Source of the DNA: Bacteroidales bacterium UBA3810
GTDB lineage: Bacteria > Bacteroidota > Bacteroidia > Bacteroidales > Paludibacteraceae
NCBI GenBank assembly: GCA_002368645.1
Contig: DFEE01000009.1
Span: forward strand, 34,409-81,700
Direction: 5' to 3'
DNA: 47,292 nucleotides
The position numbers and the translations under genes were made by a program. This document shows positions 42,474-47,292 of the stretch, piece after piece (within the stretch, counting starts at the first letter, position 1; each line of letters starts with the position of its first letter). The notes under the pieces were generated by a model. It had not been told where the DNA came from and searched no databases. It saw nothing but the letters and a program-made list of their open reading frames with translations.

Positions 42474-44042
42474 TTAGCTTTTCTCACTAAATCTGGTTTG
42501 GAGGATCCCCAAGCTCTGGTCTTCGACAACGGTTAGACCATATTGTCGTCTCCACTGCGAGCGAGTTGATCCGAATAGTCCTTTCGACACGTAGGCGGCC
42601 AATATAGGGTTGAGATATAAAAATCCACCTCTGCCGTGTTCTTGATAATATTGTTCCACTTGCTGTTTAAGGGTATCGATGAAGAGCATCGATGATTGGA
42701 TTTTTCCTTTACCTCCGCAAGTAGGACACACTTCCATCACATCGATATTTAGCGCAGGGCGCACACGCTGCCGAGTGATTTGCATGAGCCCGAACTTAGA
42801 TAGGGGAAGCACATTGTGCTTGGCTCTATCGTTGTTCATGAGTTGCCTCATATGTTCGTACAACTGGTCGTTATGTTCTTTGGTATCCATATCGATGAAA
42901 TCGACTATGATGATACCGCCTATATCGCGTAGCCTCAGTTGATGGACTATCTCATCAGCGGCCAGCATATTGTACTGAAAGGCATTTTCCTCCTGATCCT
43001 CGTATATTTTTTTGGAACCGGAGTTAACATCTATGGCGAAGAGAGCTTCAGTCTTGTCGATTACCAAGTAGCCTCCGTTTTTGAATCCTACGGTTCTTCC
43101 CAGTCCGGTATTCATCTGCCGGGTAATGTCGTAGTGATCGAAGATAGGCTCTTTACCCTTATATAGTTTGACAAGCTTAACGGCCTTTGGGTCAATCAGT
43201 TCGACATACCGTTTCACTTCTTCGCACATCTCCTCGTCATTGATATGGATAGCGGTAAAAGAGGGTGAAAACAGGTCTCTAATAATGCCTATTGTACGAC
43301 CCGCTTCTGCACCGACGAGGCGGATTTCCGGATCTTTCTGTCCGGATTGTTGTTTCGTCTCGTTAAGCTTAACGGGTTTCTGTAGATTTTTGACAATATC
43401 TTCCCAGCGCTTAACGAGTGTTTTGAGTTCGGCGTCCAACTCGGAGGCTCGCTTGTCCTCTGCTACCGTCCTTACGATTACACCGTAACCGGTCGGACGG
43501 ATGGATTGTACGAGTTGTTTGAGACGCGATTTCTCGGACTCTTTGCGTATCTTGGAGCTGACCATCACTTTGTCGCTGAATGGCATCAATACCATATTTC
43601 GTCCTGCAATCGATAGTTCGGTGGTCAGACGCGGCCCCTTGGTATTGATTGGCTCCTTCGATACTTGTACTAACAGCATATCTCCCACGTTAACCACATC
43701 GCTTATTTGTCCCTCTTTACCGGTCTGGGGCTGACGCTGTAGCTTCGACATCGAAGGCATTTTGCGTCTGTCCGAGACCGCTTTTGTAACATAAGCGCGA
43801 GTCGTCTGGAACTCTGCTCCTAAATCCAGAAAGTGTAAGAAAGCTTCTTTTTCATGTCCTACATCTACGAAACATGCATTCAGTGCCGGCATTATTTTAC
43901 GGACCCTGCCGTAATAGATATTTCCTACCGCAAAAGTATCTACTCCCCGTGTTTCACGGTTGACCTCTTGCAGGCGGTCATCTTCTGTCAACGCTATCTG
44001 AACCTGATCGTCGCGGACATCTACTATTAGTTCGCTTTTCAT
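42474..44042 (-). CDS. rng: Ribonuclease G/E family endoribonuclease
   Basis: A 522-residue RNase E/G catalytic protein. An S1 RNA-binding domain (about 35-130, with GNIYYGRVRKIMPALNACFVDVG) is followed by the RNase H-like catalytic part, with metal Asp residues in LFAIDVNSGSKK and IIIVDFIDM, and the zinc link CPTCGGKGK. The length and lack of an Arg/Pro-rich tail make it RNase G-like. It processes rRNA and mRNA 5' ends. It follows the 29-residue basic gene by 18 nt; Bacteroidetes often keep hup, this small gene and rng together. Confidence 0.94.
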   Translation of the reverse strand: MKSELIVDVRDDQVQIALTEDDRLQEVNRETRGVDTFAVGNIYYGRVRKIMPALNACFVDVGHEKEAFLHFLDLGAEFQTTRAYVTKAVSDRRKMPSMSKLQRQPQTGKEGQISDVVNVGDMLLVQVSKEPINTKGPRLTTELSIAGRNMVLMPFSDKVMVSSKIRKESEKSRLKQLVQSIRPTGYGVIVRTVAEDKRASELDAELKTLVKRWEDIVKNLQKPVKLNETKQQSGQKDPEIRLVGAEAGRTIGIIRDLFSPSFTAIHINDEEMCEEVKRYVELIDPKAVKLVKLYKGKEPIFDHYDITRQMNTGLGRTVGFKNGGYLVIDKTEALFAIDVNSGSKKIYEDQEENAFQYNMLAADEIVHQLRLRDIGGIIIVDFIDMDTKEHNDQLYEHMRQLMNNDRAKHNVLPLSKFGLMQITRQRVRPALNIDVMEVCPTCGGKGKIQSSMLFIDTLKQQVEQYYQEHGRGGFLYLNPILAAYVSKGLFGSTRSQWRRQYGLTVVEDQSLGILQTRFSEKS

Positions 44043-44060
44043 ACTTTCAGGTCACAAGCA

Positions 44061-44150
44061 TTACTTGTGCTTATGACGATTCTTGCGCAAACGTTTTTTA
44101 CGTTTGTGCGTAGACATCTTATGTCTTTTGTGCTTCTTACCGTTTGGCAT
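44061..44150 (-). CDS. 29-residue strongly basic protein, candidate ribosomal (bS22/mS38-like)
   Basis: MPNGKKHKRHKMSTHKRKK is the start; 20 of 29 residues are Lys, Arg or His. It sits 43 nt after hup and 18 nt before rng. The KRHKMxTHKRKKRLRK pattern recalls the AURKAIP1/COX24 domain, found in actinobacterial ribosomal protein bS22 and mitochondrial mS38. That link is my inference from sequence look and is not proven. The gene is easily missed because of its length. Confidence 0.82.
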   Translation of the reverse strand: MPNGKKHKRHKMSTHKRKKRLRKNRHKHK

Positions 44151-44193
44151 AGTTCTATTATTATTGTATTGATTATTACGGGTTAACCTGCGC

Positions 44194-44472
44194 TTAGAGG
44201 TTCTTTACTTGCTCTGCGTATTCGCGAGAGGGCTTGAAGGCAGGGATCTTGTGCTCAGGAACTACTACAGACGTGTTCTTGCTGATGTTACGAGCAATCT
44301 TTTTTGCACGGGTTTTAGTGATGAAGGAACCGAAACCACGGAGATATACGTTATCGCCGTTTGCAACGGATTTCTTAATGTTCTCCATTGCGGATTCTAC
44401 GATGTTCATAATCGTAGTCTTGTCGTATCCGGTTGAGATAGCGACTGCATTTACTAATTCTGCTTTTGTCAT
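44194..44472 (-). CDS. hup: HU-family DNA-binding protein
   Basis: A 92-residue histone-like protein. MTKAELVNAVAISTGYDKT begins the N-terminal helices; the beta-arm region holds VYLRGFGSFITKTRAKKIARN, and the DNA-contacting flexible tip and final helix (IPAFKPSREYAEQVK) are complete. It bends and compacts DNA as a dimer. It is first in its operon, with the promoter at 44535-44566. Confidence 0.96.
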   Translation of the reverse strand: MTKAELVNAVAISTGYDKTTIMNIVESAMENIKKSVANGDNVYLRGFGSFITKTRAKKIARNISKNTSVVVPEHKIPAFKPSREYAEQVKNL

Positions 44473-44534
44473 AATTTTGTTAATTAAAATATATTTTTTT
44501 TATGTTATTCGTTTATTTTAAGCGAAATCGGCTG

Positions 44535-44566
44535 CAAAGGTACAACATTTTTTTTAAATAACCAAG
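44535..44566 (-). promoter_or_regulatory. Promoter of the hup operon
   Basis: On the minus strand CTTG (44563-44566), 20-nt gap, TACCTTTG (44535-44542). The -33 box differs from TTTG in its first base; the leader is about 55 nt. Confidence 0.7.
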
Positions 44567-44581
44567 AAAAAATTACTTTTT

Positions 44582-44613
44582 TTTGTATTTTTTCGTTTTT
44601 TTCGTTATCTTTG
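44582..44613 (+). promoter_or_regulatory. Promoter of mutY
   Basis: TTTG (44582-44585), 20-nt gap, TATCTTTG (44606-44613). The leader before ATG 44645 is about 25 nt. Confidence 0.8.
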
Positions 44614-44644
44614 CACCGTTTTTGAATATTGTACCCCTTTGACG

Positions 44645-45781
44645 ATGACATATCTATCTCTTTATGAGTGGTTTGACCACAATGGACGCTCTCTTCCGTG
44701 GCGCGAGACCCGGGACCCTTACGCTATTTGGATTTCAGAGATCATCTTGCAGCAAACCAGAGTCGAACAGGGCATTGACTATTACTACCGCTTTTTAGAG
44801 GCTTTCCCGACGGTTGAGGACTTAGCAGCCGCCTCGGAAGAATCCGTTCTACGCCTCTGGCAAGGGCTGGGTTATTATACACGCGCGCGTAATTTACATA
44901 AGGCCGCCCGTCAAATAGTCACCAACACCAACGCGCAATCACTGGTGCCACACCAGGCTGCACAGACGCCGGGACTGGTGCCACACCAGTTTCCATCGAC
45001 TTTCGAAGGTATCCGAGCCTTACCCGGTATCGGTGACTATACCGCAGGCGCCATCGCTTCTTTCGCATTCAACTTGCCCTATCCCGCCCTTGACGGCAAT
45101 GTCTATCGGGTCCTAAGCCGTCTGACCAACTGCGCCATACCTTTTGATACAACTGCGGGCAAAAAGCATTTCCATGCCGTAGCAGAACAACTCATGGACC
45201 GTAATAACCCGCGGCGATTCAATGCGGCGATTATGGAGTTGGGGGCTTTGCATTGCGTACCGCGTCATCCGGATTGCGAACATTGTCCGCTGATGACGGA
45301 CTGTTTAGCCTACCGACAAGGAACAGTAGAATACCTCCCTATCCGTAAAGCCCGCCCACAGCTCACTGACCGTTACTTCGATTATTATATCTACCTCGCT
45401 CCGGCAACAGCTCCCTTGCAAGAAGCATGGACGATTATCCAGCAACGTACTGCCCGGGATATCTGGCACCACCTCTACCAATTCCCGCTCATCGAATCCT
45501 CCACCCCAACTCCGGCAAACACCCAACAGCAACCTTATAACGGCACCCCGGACACACGGACACCCGGAATCCTGGAATCCCGGTCTCCCGGAAACGGCAC
45601 ACCACACCCCTTTCTTTCCCTAACGCACACGCTATCCCACCAGCGCCTGCATGCGCGTTTTTACCTCTGCCGTGTCGATGCCTTGCCGGAAAGCCTCGGA
45701 CTGAAAGTCCGTTTCTCAGACCTGGACGACTACCCCTTCCCACGCCTTATTCTCAACGCGCTTGACCACATCAATTCCTAA
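44645..45781 (+). CDS. mutY: A/G-specific adenine glycosylase MutY, with repeat insertions
   Basis: A 378-residue base-excision enzyme that removes A paired with 8-oxoG. Glu32 in ISEIILQQT and Asp150 in PALDGNVYRVL are catalytic; the HhH motif is LPGIGDYTAGAI; Cys204, 211, 214 and 220 hold the [4Fe-4S] cluster (C-x6-C-x2-C-x5-C). The C-terminal part is NUDIX-like. ATG 44645 is used over TTG 44639. Two stretches look inserted: residues about 95-115 (LVPHQ repeated with an 11-residue period) before FPSTFEG, and about 285-320 (proline/threonine-rich). Both are made of dispersed genomic repeats in frame. Confidence 0.92.
   Translation: MTYLSLYEWFDHNGRSLPWRETRDPYAIWISEIILQQTRVEQGIDYYYRFLEAFPTVEDLAAASEESVLRLWQGLGYYTRARNLHKAARQIVTNTNAQSLVPHQAAQTPGLVPHQFPSTFEGIRALPGIGDYTAGAIASFAFNLPYPALDGNVYRVLSRLTNCAIPFDTTAGKKHFHAVAEQLMDRNNPRRFNAAIMELGALHCVPRHPDCEHCPLMTDCLAYRQGTVEYLPIRKARPQLTDRYFDYYIYLAPATAPLQEAWTIIQQRTARDIWHHLYQFPLIESSTPTPANTQQQPYNGTPDTRTPGILESRSPGNGTPHPFLSLTHTLSHQRLHARFYLCRVDALPESLGLKVRFSDLDDYPFPRLILNALDHINS
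44941..44989 (+). repeat. 33-bp hairpin repeat inside mutY
   Basis: Hairpin ctggtg-cca-caccag (44942-44956), linker gctgcacagacgccggga (44957-44974), and the same hairpin again (44975-44989). The linker matches that of 12780-12797 at 17 of 18 positions. The period of 33 keeps the mutY frame. Confidence 0.85.
45533..45591 (+). repeat. Second dispersed repeat inside mutY
   Basis: ccttataacggcac (45533-45546) and ggaatcccggtctcccgg (45574-45591) occur in the same order at 13347-13360 and 13391-13408, with spacings of 41 and 44 nt between block starts. Confidence 0.65.
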
Positions 45782-46077
45782 TGGTTCCGCTCCCTGATTT
45801 CTACTAGAGCACTACTAGAGCATTACTAGAGCATTACCAGAGCATTACTATAGCATGTAATGACATCACCTTAACATCAGCGTGTTACACACTTTTGCGT
45901 TGGCCTCTTAATAGATAGCTCTCTTAACGTTGCAGAATTCACAACACCTATAATTATGCTAAAAAACTGACCTTAAAGTTGACTCCGCCACTACGTCTTC
46001 CCCGAAGTTGCATTCCTACCCACAAGGTCACGATTATCTCGCAAAATCCTGCAAATGGCAAAATAAAATGAATTTTA
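45782..46077. other. Intergenic DNA with an 11-bp array, no gene seen
   Basis: About 295 nt between mutY and the DUF1016 promoter. The first part is the 11-bp array (45804-45858); the rest has no visible family-like reading frame, hairpin terminator or tRNA. Confidence 0.5.
45804..45858. repeat. 11-bp tandem repeat, five units
   Basis: ctagagcacta, ctagagcatta, ctagagcatta, ccagagcatta, ctatagcatgt: five gapless 11-bp units, 23 nt after the mutY stop codon. Confidence 0.88.
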
Positions 46078-46109
46078 TTTGCACATTCGGATTTTTTGTT
46101 ATAACTTTG
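46078..46109 (+). promoter_or_regulatory. Promoter of the DUF1016 nuclease gene
   Basis: TTTG (46078-46081), 20-nt gap, TAACTTTG (46102-46109). An in-frame TTG at 46079 lies in the -33 box, so the true start is ATG 46133. The sequence is almost the same as the minus-strand promoter at 108-140. Confidence 0.8.
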
Positions 46110-46132
46110 CAGCCAAAAATGTACATCACACA

Positions 46133-47275
46133 ATGACGTTCGAACTGTTAGCCCGAAATATTGAGAATATCCAAACGGCTCTGCAACAGCAGGCTGCTCA
46201 CGCGGTCAATCTGTCTCTGACAGCCCGCAACTGGCTGATGGGCTACTATATTGTGGAGTTTGAGCAGAACGGCGAGGACAGAGCCCGGTATGGCGCAAAA
46301 CTGCTCAAACGTCTGGAGGAACGCTTGCATACCAAAGGTTTAACGGAGCGTCGTTTCCGTGAGTTTCGCCGTTTGTATCAAGTCTATCCGCAACTAGGGC
46401 GCGAGGTGCTAAACTATGTGGGAGCACAAGTACAACATTCCCCATTAACTTTACCCGATACAATTCGGCGGACGGCAACCGCCGAATTTGAAAACACCGC
46501 AATTTGGCGGACGCCATCCGCCGAATTGGAACAGCAAGCATGGCAAGTGCCGGCTGATAAGTTGTTCTATCGTCTGCCCATTTCACACTTGACTGCTATT
46601 TCAAAAATTGACGACCCGCTCAAAAGAGCCTTTTATGAGATAGAGACCATTAAAGGTTGCTGGACGTATGACGAGTTAGACCGCCAGATTTCCACACTCT
46701 ATTATGAGCGGAGCGGGCTGTCGAAAGACAAAGAAGGGCTTTCCAAACTGGTCAATCAGACAACTCAGAACTTGTCTCCGAAAGATGTGCTGCACAACCC
46801 GGTAGCCCTTGAGTTCCTGGACTTGGAGTCGCATGAGAAGATAGATGAAACAGACATTGAGACCGCTATCTTGAATAAAATGCAGACGATGTTGTTGGAA
46901 CTCGGAAACGGTTTTTGTTTTGAGGCGCGACAGAAACGGATACTGATTGACGGAGATTATTACAAGATTGATTTGGTCTTCTATCACCGTGTGCTGAAGT
47001 GCCATTTCTTGGTAGAACTGAAGATTGACAAGTTCCACCATGAGTATGCTTCGCAACTGAATATGTATTTGAATTATTACAAGCACGAAGTGATGACGGC
47101 AGATGACAATCCGCCCATAGGCTTGCTCTTGTGCGCGGACTACGGCGAGACGGTGGTCAAGTATGCAACAGGAGGTTTGGACCCGAATCTGTTTGTGCAG
47201 AAATATCATATCCAGCTGCCAACCGAAGAAGAAATCAAGGCGTTTATTGCCCAAAGTATCCGCTCAGCGGAATAA
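46133..47275 (+). CDS. DUF1016 (YhcG-type) PDDEXK nuclease
   Basis: A 380-residue protein. The N-terminal DUF1016_N domain (about 5-95, with LTARNWLMGYYIVEFEQNGEDRARYG) precedes a repeat-derived linker (about 110-135) and the C-terminal PDDEXK domain (about 170-360): LSFSH-like LPISHLTAISKIDDPLKRAFYE, TLYYERSGLSKDKEGL, then the catalytic core DGDYYKIDLVFYHR with Asp and VELKIDKF (ExK). Relatives include E. coli YhcG, proposed to act in restriction or mobile-element defence; that role is inferred. The start is fixed by the promoter. A Gln/Leu-rich end is intact. Confidence 0.9.
   Translation: MTFELLARNIENIQTALQQQAAHAVNLSLTARNWLMGYYIVEFEQNGEDRARYGAKLLKRLEERLHTKGLTERRFREFRRLYQVYPQLGREVLNYVGAQVQHSPLTLPDTIRRTATAEFENTAIWRTPSAELEQQAWQVPADKLFYRLPISHLTAISKIDDPLKRAFYEIETIKGCWTYDELDRQISTLYYERSGLSKDKEGLSKLVNQTTQNLSPKDVLHNPVALEFLDLESHEKIDETDIETAILNKMQTMLLELGNGFCFEARQKRILIDGDYYKIDLVFYHRVLKCHFLVELKIDKFHHEYASQLNMYLNYYKHEVMTADDNPPIGLLLCADYGETVVKYATGGLDPNLFVQKYHIQLPTEEEIKAFIAQSIRSAE
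46462..46527 (+). repeat. 39-bp iterated palindrome inside the DUF1016 gene
   Basis: Copy 1 is a perfect 10-bp stem aattcggcgg/ccgccgaatt with loop acggcaa (46462-46488). Copy 2 (46501-46527) has aatttggcgg/ccgccgaatt, one G-U pair, and loop acgccat. The period of 39 keeps the frame and codes 13-residue repeats beginning I[RW]RT. Confidence 0.85.
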
Positions 47276-47292
47276 ATACACGTCCCTCTCCG

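Noticed and set aside
2..45858. Tandem arrays as CRISPR
   Set aside because: Units are 11, 16, 33, 34 or 39 bp, without unique spacers between 24-47-bp repeats, and no cas genes are seen.

Overview
The window looks like chromosomal DNA of a Bacteroidales bacterium, most likely an uncultured gut or other anaerobic member. Fifteen sites match the Bacteroidetes promoter (TTTG at -33, TAnnTTTG at -7), almost all with a 20-nt gap. Shine-Dalgarno sites are mostly absent. A bacterial V-type ATPase operon with DUF2764, a DPP-IV-type S9 peptidase, lipoprotein glycoside hydrolases and a FHS-type sugar permease all fit that group. The genus cannot be fixed from sequence reading alone.

Layout: 0.3-3.9 kb is an EmrAB-like drug/solute efflux pair (HlyD-type adaptor and MFS permease) followed by an AraC regulator with its own promoter. 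4.0-12.7 kb (minus) is a V-type ATPase operon (E, DUF2764, A, B, D, I, K) that continues 2 nt later into a beta-CASP RNA-type metallo-hydrolase; a small YqaE/Pmp3 membrane protein follows. The K subunit keeps the Na+-ligand signature of Enterococcus NtpK, so the enzyme is probably Na+-coupled. RNase P RNA (rnpB) lies upstream at 12.9-13.2 kb. 13.7-17.7 kb holds an MBL hydrolase, DPP-IV and a sugar MFS permease, then a small beta-barrel protein. 18.4-19.8 kb is the wreck of a long 2-hydroxyacyl-CoA dehydratase activase gene fused to the tail of a TetR regulator. 20.1-24.2 kb holds DUF1846, a secreted endonuclease I and DUF389, facing a synthetase-type Rel protein that has lost its HD hydrolase. 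25.6-26.9 kb holds an unknown membrane-anchored protein and rsmD. 27.0-33.0 kb (minus) is a seven-gene operon (TPR protein, ribH, short aspartokinase, YitT family, sugar nucleotidyltransferase, galE, manA).

33.3-40.6 kb is a compact glycan operon: DUF456, a GH13-GH53 fusion lipoprotein, a GH2 beta-galactosidase and a GH13 lipoprotein. It suits breakdown of beta-1,4-galactan plus an alpha-glucan, yet has no SusC/SusD pair. 40.6-44.5 kb (minus) holds HU, a 29-residue basic protein that may be ribosomal, RNase G/E, a beta-barrel protein and a lipase-like lipoprotein. 44.6-47.3 kb holds mutY and a DUF1016 (YhcG-like) PDDEXK nuclease.

The most unusual content is repeat DNA. (1) A 33-bp unit, made of a fixed 18-nt linker and a 15-nt hairpin whose stem varies while staying paired, occurs beside V-ATPase genes and in frame inside mutY. 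(2) Several intergenic minisatellites of unrelated sequence share an exact 11-bp period. (3) A 39-bp iterated palindrome sits in frame in the DUF1016 gene. (4) A second dispersed repeat is shared by mutY and the intergenic DNA near 13.4 kb.
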